Source: Saccharothrix carnea (GTDB lineage Bacteria > Actinomycetota > Actinomycetes > Mycobacteriales > Pseudonocardiaceae). From it: a stretch of 64,000 nt of DNA. Of this stretch, positions 54,111-63,466 are shown piece after piece. The stretch lies in NCBI RefSeq assembly GCF_003014735.1, contig NZ_PYAX01000022.1, positions 1 through 64,000 of the forward strand. Reading direction: 5' to 3'. Under the pieces are notes generated by a model. That model made no database searches and was not told the DNA's origin. It saw only the letters and a list, made by a program, of their open reading frames with translations. The translations under genes and the position numbers were made by a program. Each line of letters starts with the position of its first letter. The first letter of the stretch is position 1.

Positions 54111-55723
54111 GAACCGTCCTCCTGGATTGCCTCGACGAGCTGCGCGAGCCCGGCGACGCGGTCGGTCAGGTGCAGCCGCAGCACCGGGCGGCCGCGCTCG
54201 GCGAGCACCTGGCCGTCGCCCAGCGCCTGGGCCAACTGCAACGTGCTGAGGTCGTACGGCCTGCCCGGCACGTCCAGGCTCTCCTCGGACGCACCGGTCA
54301 GCTGCAGGAACACGCCGTTCTGGTGACCGCCCTTGTGGTACTGGCCGGTCGAGTGCAGGAACCGCGGTCCCCACCCGAACGTGGTCTGCAGGTGTGAACG
54401 CTGCGCCAACTCCGGGCGAACGAGCGCGAACGACGCGTCGTCGACCCGGTCCAGGTAGGCCTGCACGGACAGGTAGCCGTGCTCGGGCGAGGCGGCGACG
54501 AGCACCCGCAACGCCTCGGCGACCGTCTTCACGTCGGCGGGCAGCCAGCCCTCGCTGGGGTAGGCCTCGATCGGACCGTCCACGAAGGCCGGTTCGGCGG
54601 TCGACGCGGCGGGGGAGTCCAACAGGGACCGGGCCGCCTTCTTCGCCGCCTCCACGTCGGGCTGGTCGAACGGGTTGATCTCCAGCACCCGGCCCACCAG
54701 CGCGGTCGCGTACTCCCACACCAGGAACTGCGCGCCGAGCGAGCCCTCCACCGACAGCGTCGACGAGCCGGTGGCCGGTCCGATCGCGACGGTCGTGGCG
54801 TCCGTGCGGGCGTCCACGAAACCGGGCGCCCCCGGACCCTCGACCACCACGGGCAGCAGGCCGGTGCCGTTCTTGCCGGTCGACTCGGCGATCAGCTGCT
54901 CGGCCCAGTCGCCGAACCCGGAGATGCCGGAGCCGGTGTCGGCGAACACGATCTTCTCCGCGCCGTGCGCGTGCGCCACCGCGAACGTGGCCGCCAGCAC
55001 CACGGCGGGGTTGTCCGGCGAGTCGGCCGACACCAGCGGCGCGGCCGACGCCGCCTCGTCCAGCAGCTTGCCGACGTCCGCGCCCGCCAGGCCCGAGGGC
55101 ACCAGGCCGAACGCGGTCAGCGCCGAGTACCGGCCGCCGACGTGCGGGTCGGCCAGGAACACCTTGCGGTAGCCCGCTTCCCGTGACGCGGCCTCCAGCG
55201 GCGAGCCGGGGTCGGTCACCACGACGATCCGCGACGCCGCGTCGATGCCCGCGGCGGTGAACGCGGCCTCGAAGATCCGCCGGTGGCTGTCGGTCTCGAC
55301 GGTGCCGCCCGACTTGGACGACACCACCACGACCGTGCGCTTCAGGTCACCCGCCAACGCCTCGGCCACCTGGCCGGGGTCGGTGGTGTCGAGCACGACG
55401 AGCGGTACGCCCGCCGTGCCCGTGATCACCTCGGGCGCCAGCGACGAGCCGCCCATGCCGGCGAGGACCACGCGGTCCACGCCCTCGGCGAGCAGCTCGT
55501 CGCGCAGCGCGGTGATCTCCGCGACCAGCGGGCGGGACGTCTCGTGCAGTGTCGTCCAAGCCAGCCGGATCGACGCCTCGGGCTCCGCGTCGGGACCCCA
55601 CAGCGTGGCGTCGCCTGCGGTGAGCCTGCTCGGAGCCGAATCGCGGACCAGGTCGCCGATGACGATGTCGACCTGGTTCTGGTTCGGCGTGCGGACGATC
55701 TCCACGGAGATCACCTGGGTCAT
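54107..55723 (-). CDS. pgi: Glucose-6-phosphate isomerase (transaldolase-fusion type, here separate)
   Basis: The 538-residue enzyme has the sugar isomerase domains: LAGMGGSSLAPEVITG, VVSSKSGGTVETDSHRR, FADTGSGISGFGDWAEQL and TTFGWGPRFLHSTGQYHKGG. This sequence type resembles the isomerase half of the bifunctional transaldolase/phosphoglucose isomerase of other bacteria, and here it sits directly after tal with 14 bases between. The ATG at 55723 has a GAGGA ribosome site. It provides a cycle between fructose-6-P and glucose-6-P inside the operon. Confidence 0.9.
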   Translation of the reverse strand: MTQVISVEIVRTPNQNQVDIVIGDLVRDSAPSRLTAGDATLWGPDAEPEASIRLAWTTLHETSRPLVAEITALRDELLAEGVDRVVLAGMGGSSLAPEVITGTAGVPLVVLDTTDPGQVAEALAGDLKRTVVVVSSKSGGTVETDSHRRIFEAAFTAAGIDAASRIVVVTDPGSPLEAASREAGYRKVFLADPHVGGRYSALTAFGLVPSGLAGADVGKLLDEAASAAPLVSADSPDNPAVVLAATFAVAHAHGAEKIVFADTGSGISGFGDWAEQLIAESTGKNGTGLLPVVVEGPGAPGFVDARTDATTVAIGPATGSSTLSVEGSLGAQFLVWEYATALVGRVLEINPFDQPDVEAAKKAARSLLDSPAASTAEPAFVDGPIEAYPSEGWLPADVKTVAEALRVLVAASPEHGYLSVQAYLDRVDDASFALVRPELAQRSHLQTTFGWGPRFLHSTGQYHKGGHQNGVFLQLTGASEESLDVPGRPYDLSTLQLAQALGDGQVLAERGRPVLRLHLTDRVAGLAQLVEAIQEDGS

Positions 55724-55737
55724 CTGAATCCTCGTCC

Positions 55738-56850
55738 TCAGCCCTTGGCCTGGTTCAACTGTCCGGTCACCGTCTCCAGCAGCTCCGCCCCGGACTTCTC
55801 GAACTTCTGCACGCCCTCGGTCTCCAGCGTGATGAACACGTCGTCGAGGTCGATGCCGACCTCGGCCAGTCCGTCGAAGACCTCCTGCGCTTGGGCGGCG
55901 CGCCCGGTCACGGTGTCGCCCTCGATCTTGCCGTGATCGGCGACCGCGTGCAGCGTCTTCTCCGGCATCGTGTTGACCGTGCCGGCCACGACCAGCTGGT
56001 CGACGTACCGGGTGTCGGAGTAGTTCGGGTCCTTCACGCCGGTGGACGCCCACAGTGGACGCTGCGCGTGCGCGCCCTCGGCGGCCAGCGCCTCCCAGCG
56101 CTCGCCCTTGAAGGTCTCCTCGTACGCCGCGTACGCGAGCACCGCGTTCGCGATCGCCGCCTTGCCGCGCAACTCGGTCGCCGCCGGGCTGTCCAGCGCG
56201 TCCAGCCGCTTGTCGACCTCGGCGTCCACCCGGGACACGAAGAACGACGCCACGGAGTGGATGGAGCGCACGTCGTGCCCGTTGGCCTTGGCCTGCTCCA
56301 GACCCGCGATGAACGCCTCCATCACGTGCCGGTAGCGCTCGACGGAGAAGATCAGCGTCACGTTCACGCTGATGCCCTCGGCGAGCACCTTGGTGATCGC
56401 GGGCAGGCCTTCCAGCGTGGCCGGGATCTTCACCAGCAGGTTCGGCCGGTCCACCGCCTTGGCCAGGTCCAGCGCCTCGGCGACGGTGCCCTCGGTGTCG
56501 TGGGCGAGCCGCGGGTCGACCTCGATCGACACGCGGCCGTCCACGCCGTCGGTGGCGGTGTAGATGTCGCGGAACAGGTCGCACGCGTGGCGCACGTCCG
56601 AGGTGGTGATCTCGCGGACCGCCGTGTCGGTGTCCGCGCCGCGCGCGACCAGTTCCCGCACCTGCTCGTCGTACGCGGCGCCCTTGGCGAGGGCGGCGGC
56701 GAAGATGGTCGGGTTGGTGGTCACGCCGGTGACGTGCTTGCCGGCGATCAGCTCGGCCAGGTTGCCGGTGTTCAGCCGCTCGCGGGACAGGTCGTCCAGC
56801 CAGATCGACACGCCCGCGTCGCTGAGCGCGGCCAGCGGATTGGTGCTCAT
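55738..56850 (-). CDS. tal: Transaldolase
   Basis: A 370-residue type of transaldolase found in actinobacteria. LAALSDAGVSIWLDDLSRER and VTGVTTNPTIFAAAL are the N-terminal signatures; NLLVKIPAT holds the Schiff-base Lys; QRPLWASTGVKDP lies near the phosphate site. The ATG at 56850 is 44 bases after the tkt stop; the open frame further upstream runs inside tkt. Confidence 0.95.
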   Translation of the reverse strand: MSTNPLAALSDAGVSIWLDDLSRERLNTGNLAELIAGKHVTGVTTNPTIFAAALAKGAAYDEQVRELVARGADTDTAVREITTSDVRHACDLFRDIYTATDGVDGRVSIEVDPRLAHDTEGTVAEALDLAKAVDRPNLLVKIPATLEGLPAITKVLAEGISVNVTLIFSVERYRHVMEAFIAGLEQAKANGHDVRSIHSVASFFVSRVDAEVDKRLDALDSPAATELRGKAAIANAVLAYAAYEETFKGERWEALAAEGAHAQRPLWASTGVKDPNYSDTRYVDQLVVAGTVNTMPEKTLHAVADHGKIEGDTVTGRAAQAQEVFDGLAEVGIDLDDVFITLETEGVQKFEKSGAELLETVTGQLNQAKG

Positions 56851-56894
56851 CTCTTCCAACTCCCCTGAGAAGTCCGTGTCCCGCGGTGCGGGGC

Positions 56895-58988
<2,094 letters not shown>

Positions 58989-59243
58989 TGACTTCCAGCT
59001 CCAAACTCACTAGGCGGCGGTTGTGACGGCCGGCGTGAACTTAATCGATCCCGTCAGGCCCGATCCGCGGCTACCAAGGTCCGCCGGCCAGCCTAGTCCG
59101 ACGAGCGGACCCTCGTACCACTCACGCTCTGTGGGTGTACGCACAGGCGTAGCTGGTGCGTTCAGGGAGTACCCGAACGGGCTGCTCGACCAACGCGCGG
59201 TTACGATCTGCGCATCCCCCGACCTGTTGAGGAGCGCGACGCC

Positions 59244-60167
59244 ATGAGTGCCGTCACCGAGGCTCCGGCGCGGTCGCCCCGGCAGGTGGTCGGCGCGTAC
59301 GTGGCGCTGACCAAGCCCCGGGTGATCGAGCTGCTGCTGATCACCACCATCCCGGCGATGCTCCTGGCCGCCCGCGGCCTGCCGCCGCTGTGGCTGATCG
59401 CGTGCACCCTGACGGGCGGCACCCTCGCCGCGGGCTCGGCCAACGCGCTGAACTGCTACGTCGACGCCGACATCGACTCGGTGATGAAGCGCACCAGCGC
59501 CCGGCCACTGGCGAAGGACTCCATCCCACCGCGCAACGCGCTGATCTTCGGCATCGTGCTCGGCATCGTGTCGTTCGGGTTCCTGTGGCTGACCACGAAC
59601 CTGATCTCGGCCGTTTTCGCGGTGGCCACGATCCTGTTCTACATCTTCGTCTACACCCTGGTCCTCAAGCGCCGCACCTCGCAGAACATCATCTGGGGCG
59701 GCATGGCCGGCTGCATGCCGGTGATCATCGGCTGGTCCTCGGTGACCGGCACGGTCGCGTGGCCCGCACTGGTGATGTTCGGCGTGATCTTCTTCTGGAC
59801 CCCGCCGCACACCTGGGCGCTCGCGATGAAGTTCAAGGAGGACTACGCCCGCGCCGGCGTCCCGATGCTGCCGGTGGTGGCGACGGCCCAGCAGGTCACC
59901 CGCCAGATCGTCATCTACTCGTGGATCACGGTCGTCTGCACGCTCCTCCTCGCACCGGTCACCTCGTGGATCTACGTCGCGGTCGCCGCCGCCTCAGGCA
60001 TCTGGTTCGCCGTCTTCGCCCACCGCCTGCACCACGTGGTCCGCCGAGGCGGCTCGACCAACACCATGAAGTTCTTCCACATGTCGAACCTCTACCTGAT
60101 GCTCGTCTTCTGCGGCCTGGCCGTCGACGCCGTCATCGCCCTGCCAGTACTCGGCTGGCCGTTCTGA
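59244..60167 (+). CDS. ctaB: Protoheme IX farnesyltransferase (heme O synthase)
   Basis: A 307-residue UbiA-family prenyltransferase that attaches farnesyl to heme B for cytochrome oxidase. It has about nine TM helices, the metal/prenyl-binding motif NCYVDADIDSVMKRT with the N-x3-D-x3-D spacing, and the second Asp loop KEDYARAGVPMLPVV. ctaB next to tkt is conserved in Mycobacterium and relatives. Confidence 0.96.
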   Translation: MSAVTEAPARSPRQVVGAYVALTKPRVIELLLITTIPAMLLAARGLPPLWLIACTLTGGTLAAGSANALNCYVDADIDSVMKRTSARPLAKDSIPPRNALIFGIVLGIVSFGFLWLTTNLISAVFAVATILFYIFVYTLVLKRRTSQNIIWGGMAGCMPVIIGWSSVTGTVAWPALVMFGVIFFWTPPHTWALAMKFKEDYARAGVPMLPVVATAQQVTRQIVIYSWITVVCTLLLAPVTSWIYVAVAAASGIWFAVFAHRLHHVVRRGGSTNTMKFFHMSNLYLMLVFCGLAVDAVIALPVLGWPF

Positions 60168-60183
60168 GCTTGATGCACTTTCC

Positions 60184-60197
60184 GCATATTTGCGGAT
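60184..60197. repeat. Left copy of a 14-bp direct repeat bracketing the accessory block
   Basis: GCATATTTGCGGAT; the right copy GCACATTTGCGGAT is at 63356-63369 (13 of 14 identical, same orientation). Together they bracket the repeat-rich spacer and the three-gene operon. Attachment-site-like, but short. Confidence 0.4.
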
Positions 60198-60268
60198 AAC
60201 CCACCTCGCCCACACCCCAGCCGCCTCCCGGCCACTGGCACGTCCTTCTTCCCTAGAAGGAGGGCTTC

Positions 60269-60405
60269 GTGTCATCCCGCCGACCTGGCGCAGCCTTACC
60301 GCACGTGTCAAGGGTGGCGCGTCCAGCTTTGCCTCCTACTTCACTGGGACCGCGCGCCGCCCTTGACACGTGTGGTAACCCGGAGGGAGGTCGGTGGGAT
60401 GACAC
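60269..60405. repeat. 137-bp imperfect palindrome
   Basis: The outer arms GTGTCATCCCGCCGACCT (60269-60286) and their inverted copy ending at 60405 differ at one of 18 positions. The inner arms around CACGTGTCAAGGG and CCCTTGACACGTG match again up to GGCGCG. The central unpaired part is about 30 bases. It could fold as a long RNA hairpin or be a miniature inverted-repeat element. Confidence 0.75.
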
Positions 60406-60565
60406 GGAGTCCGGACCCACAACCCAACAGGGCATGACGGAGGCAGTTGGGGTCATCCTGCTGATCTGCCCGTCCGGCGAGGACTCTTTTGATCTTTTGC
60501 TTTGGGTTTTTGATCTTTGCGGGTTCTTGCACTCAGGGCCATCACTGCGCCACTCGAGTCCCGGC

Positions 60566-60695
60566 CCGATTTGACATGGGGCCCCTTACGGGTACTCCAG
60601 GTAGGCCGAAGCCGGGCAGGCCTGGCGGATAAAGCGCCCGCCAAGCCTGCCCGGCTTCGACCAGCCTAAAGCACCCGAACCCCATGTAAAATCGG
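60566..60695. repeat. 130-bp imperfect palindrome, second type
   Basis: The outer arm CCGATTTGACATGGGG is matched inverted by CCCCATGTAAAATCGG (one mismatch). The inner arm CGAAGCCGGGCAGGC pairs with GCCTGCCCGGCTTCG, continued by CTGGCGG/CCGCCAA to a loop of about nine bases. The left end recurs at 20412-20428. Confidence 0.8.
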
Positions 60696-60712
60696 CCCTC
60701 CGCGGTTGGGCG

Positions 60713-60842
60713 GCGGACCCGATGTGGTCCCGCTGCGGACCCGATCTGGTGCCGCTGCGGACCCGATCTAGTGCCGCTGCGGACCCCATCTGGTGCCGCT
60801 GCGGACCCCATCTGGTGCCGCTGCGGACCCGATGTGGTCCCC
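60713..60842. repeat. 22-bp tandem array, 5.9 copies
   Basis: Units start at 60713, 60735, 60757, 60779, 60801 and 60823, each beginning GCGGACCC followed by GATCTGGTGCCG or a one- to three-base variant. The array is contiguous with no spacers and ends 31 bases before the HD gene stop. The sequence is unrelated to the AACGTT arrays but has the same 22-base period. Confidence 0.9.
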
Positions 60843-60873
60843 GATGTGGATCCATTGTGCTGCGGATCCATGG

Positions 60874-61524
60874 TCAGGAGACGGCTGAGAGCAGTTCGTT
60901 GACGGTGGGGTCGTCGAGTGACTCCACGATGCACGACCACAGCTCGAGGTTCGCCGTGGCCCATCGGGAGTAGGTGGCCGCTGCCTCCGGGTCGTAGAAG
61001 TAGTACCCCTCGTCGTGCTTGCCGCGCTGCTCACCGACGATCTTGTGCGCCAGCTCCTTGAGCGTGATCCCGTTCTCTTCGAGGTACTTGGGCGCCAGCA
61101 CCACGGGTGTCACGGGCAGTGCCTTGAACAGCGTGTCCGCATCCGACAACGCCTGCGCTTCCAGCGAGATGTCCCGGTGTCGGGTGCGCATCTCGGCCTC
61201 TTCGACGATGGCGTCCACTCGGGCCGCGATGTCGGCCGGTACGCCCGCGCCCGCCAGGATGTCCAGGCGCAACCGCCTGCCGTCGACCGGCAGGGAGTTG
61301 CGCCGGACCATGTAGTTCACGTCGTGGACGAGGGCCGCCACCTCGACCAGCGCCACGTCCGAACCGTTCCGCCGGGCGAAGTGGACAGCCTTGTCCCGCA
61401 CGAAGCTGACGTGGTGCCAGCCGTGGAACTGCAGTTTCGCGGCCAGGTCGCGGCACAGTCGCCACACCTCGGCCTCGACCTCGGAGATCGCCTGCGCCGT
61501 GACCGTCCTCGTGACAGTACTCAT
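60874..61524 (-). CDS. HD-domain phosphohydrolase
   Basis: A 216-residue protein of the HD superfamily. The metal ligands are visible as H34/H37 (FHGWHH), the His67-Asp68 doublet (LVHDVNY) and the late Asp in LSDADTLF (128/130). It probably hydrolyses a nucleotide or other phosphate ester; substrate unknown. The ATG at 61524 was chosen; the frame is open further upstream through the intergenic 59 bases and beyond. It is the last gene of a three-gene minus-strand operon with a cupin-like and a two-TM protein. Confidence 0.85.
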   Translation of the reverse strand: MSTVTRTVTAQAISEVEAEVWRLCRDLAAKLQFHGWHHVSFVRDKAVHFARRNGSDVALVEVAALVHDVNYMVRRNSLPVDGRRLRLDILAGAGVPADIAARVDAIVEEAEMRTRHRDISLEAQALSDADTLFKALPVTPVVLAPKYLEENGITLKELAHKIVGEQRGKHDEGYYFYDPEAAATYSRWATANLELWSCIVESLDDPTVNELLSAVS

Positions 61525-61583
61525 TGGACCCTCCCGTGCCGGGTGGGCCGATGGTAGGCGCGCGCGATGATCCTTGGCGGCGA

Positions 61584-62231
61584 TTACAGGTTGTTCGTCA
61601 GGACCTCCAACCTCGCCTCCACCGGCACGTGCCGGTGGCTGGCTCCGGTGTCCGGGTCGTAGCTGAGGCTCCACGGGCTGACCGCGCGCGACTTGACCAG
61701 GAACGTCATGGTGTCGTCGGCGGCCTTCGGGATGCGGTGGAACTCGTGGGCCAGCATCGTGCCCGAAGCGCCCTCGTGAGCCTCCGCGCTGCGCAGCAGG
61801 GTGGTGGACACGATCCGCCTGCCGTCGTCGCCGACGTCGGCGGTGAAGCGTTCGTGCAGGTAGGAGCCGGACAGGATGGTGGTGCAGAAGTGGTAGCGGT
61901 GGTTGTGGATGGAGTCGGCGTAGCCCGGTCGCCAGTCGCTCTGCGGCTTGTACTCGTGCAGCCAGAACGTGAACGGCTCGGCCGGTTCGTCACGCAGGCA
62001 CCAGGCGAAGTGGGTCGTGGTCTCGCGGGATCTGGCCACCACGCGCATCTCGTCCTGCGGTGAGAGGGCGCGCAGGTGACCGCGCAGCCTCTCCCGCAGG
62101 CCGGGTAGGCCCGCCCACTCCCGGAAACGCCTCTCGACGTGTCCCCAGTGGTCGACGACAGGGGGGTCGGCCACGGCGATGAGCGTGGCGAGCTCCGCGA
62201 GGGCGGAGAACCCGGTGGACTCGGTGAGCAC
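61584..62231 (-). CDS. Cupin-like protein of unknown function
   Basis: A 215-residue soluble protein. The centre has the metal-site-like motif SIHNHRYHFCTTILSGSYLH (His109, His111, His114) and a second conserved part AHEFHRIPKA (His162, His165), the arrangement of cupin-type metal-binding barrels such as the cysteine dioxygenase group; no closer family recognised. The GTG at 62231 lies six bases after the stop of the upstream gene. It may modify a small molecule. Confidence 0.65.
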   Translation of the reverse strand: MLTESTGFSALAELATLIAVADPPVVDHWGHVERRFREWAGLPGLRERLRGHLRALSPQDEMRVVARSRETTTHFAWCLRDEPAEPFTFWLHEYKPQSDWRPGYADSIHNHRYHFCTTILSGSYLHERFTADVGDDGRRIVSTTLLRSAEAHEGASGTMLAHEFHRIPKAADDTMTFLVKSRAVSPWSLSYDPDTGASHRHVPVEARLEVLTNNL

Positions 62232-62237
62232 GACTTA

Positions 62238-63245
62238 TCAGCTCCCCAACTGAGCGGAGGCGGAGAATTCTTTGCGGAATCGGTGGAACTTCTCCTCGAG
62301 CGATCGGAACCCGTCCTCCGTGAGCGGGTCCCCGGTGATCTTCTCGAACAGGGCGAGGAAGTCCGCCCGACTGGTGCCCGGTGTGATGACGACGTGGAGC
62401 CCTGCCTTGGAATTGCTGATGCGCAGGAACTCGGCGCGTTCCATCCCGTAGACGAACGAGCCCTCCGCGAACCGCACCGTGCGCGGGTAGAGCCGGATGA
62501 CGCCCGCGCTGGTGTTGCTGTAGAGGGTGAGCCAGGCGCTGTCGTCGAACAGCTCCAGCCGGTCGAGCGGCGGGTCGGACACGATCGTCAGGTCGATCCG
62601 CGAGCACCGGCCGCGGGCCAGGAACAAGCCGACCAGGCCGATGGAGATCTGCTCGCGCAGCCGTGCCGCGATCGCGTCGTAGTCGCCGTCCGCGCCTTCG
62701 TTGCGCAGCAGGTAGCGTGCCCGCCCGCTGATCGCGTCCCCGTCCCGGGGATCGGCCAGGACGGCCTTGAGCTCGCACTCCGACTGCGACAGCAGCAGCC
62801 GGCAGGCCGCGTACCTGCCCGCGAAGCCGCGGAACACGTACAGCCGGGTGCGTTCCAGGTCCTGCATCATGACCTGGTTGAACGCCGGGTCGGGCCGCGC
62901 GGTCGGCTCGAACACGTGCGTCGGGAAGAACTCGCGGTCCAGTGCCCGGTACTCGGCGGTGAGGTCGCGCAGCGCCTTGCGGCTCTCCTCCACGACCGGG
63001 GTGACCAGCGCCCGTTGCGCGGCCGAACTGGTGATCAACGTCTGCCCGAAACCGACCACGGCGGAGATCAACGTGCCGGTGCCGACCGACGTCAGGAACG
63101 TGCGCAGCGCACCTTGGCCCATGGTGCTGGAAATGGCCAGAGCGGCGCCGGAAGTGACGACTAAGCTCAGCAGGAGCAGACCTGTTCTGGTCCAGAACAA
63201 TTCCTGTAACAGGTTGCTGCGGACGCCGTTCGGCTCCGCGGACAC
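62238..63245 (-). CDS. Two-TM membrane protein with large cytosolic domain
   Basis: A 335-residue protein with two N-terminal TM helices (about residues 18-40 and 46-70) and a cytosolic domain of about 260 residues. The pattern LYVFRGFAGRYAACRLLL, ELKAVLADPRD and RLELFDDSAWLTLYSNTSAG loosely recalls phospholipase D-like folds, but no HxKxxxxD motif is visible. The GTG at 63245 has a perfect ribosome site AAGGAGGTGA (plus strand 63249-63258). It is the first gene of the operon with the cupin-like and HD genes. Confidence 0.7.
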   Translation of the reverse strand: MSAEPNGVRSNLLQELFWTRTGLLLLSLVVTSGAALAISSTMGQGALRTFLTSVGTGTLISAVVGFGQTLITSSAAQRALVTPVVEESRKALRDLTAEYRALDREFFPTHVFEPTARPDPAFNQVMMQDLERTRLYVFRGFAGRYAACRLLLSQSECELKAVLADPRDGDAISGRARYLLRNEGADGDYDAIAARLREQISIGLVGLFLARGRCSRIDLTIVSDPPLDRLELFDDSAWLTLYSNTSAGVIRLYPRTVRFAEGSFVYGMERAEFLRISNSKAGLHVVITPGTSRADFLALFEKITGDPLTEDGFRSLEEKFHRFRKEFSASAQLGS

Positions 63246-63466
63246 GGTGTCACCTCCTTGGCGGGCACTCGAACGGCCGAATGCTCTCGGTATACGATCA
63301 AGTGCGCGGAGTTACTGTACTCGCGGGTACGCAACGGCGATAGCGGTAATTAGTGGCACATTTGCGGATTGGTTCCTAGATCGACAGCAGCGCACCGTGA
63401 TCGGCGTTGGGCCTGCTGGTGGGGCCGCGGCACGGCGCGCGGGCGTGAACCCTAAGCTCGGCAACC
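63246..63466. promoter_or_regulatory. Divergent promoter region of the three-gene operon and the FKBP gene
   Basis: 221 bases with the operon's ribosome site at the left end, an AT-richer patch (GCGGTAATTAGTGGCACATT, 63343-63362) and the right 14-bp direct repeat copy at 63356-63369. No convincing -35/-10 pair was found. Confidence 0.45.
63356..63369. repeat. Right copy of the 14-bp direct repeat
   Basis: GCACATTTGCGGAT, matching 60184-60197 except for one base. See the left copy. Confidence 0.4.

Larger units (their letters stand above)
60168..60873. other. Repeat-rich 706-base spacer without genes
   Basis: Between ctaB and the HD-domain gene. In order it holds a 16-base palindrome TCCGCATATTTGCGGA (60181-60196), a 137-base imperfect palindrome, an AT-rich patch with a repeated TTTGATCTTT word (about 60486-60523), a second long palindrome and a 22-bp tandem array. 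Each is listed separately. Open frames on both strands only read these repeats. Confidence 0.75.

Noticed and set aside
60269..60574. Small protein starting at the 60269 palindrome
   Set aside because: Both palindrome arms are read in one frame, and the composition follows the repeat, not codon bias.
60168..63466. Prophage or integrative element
   Set aside because: There is no integrase, phage structural gene or tRNA target; only short direct repeats support mobility.
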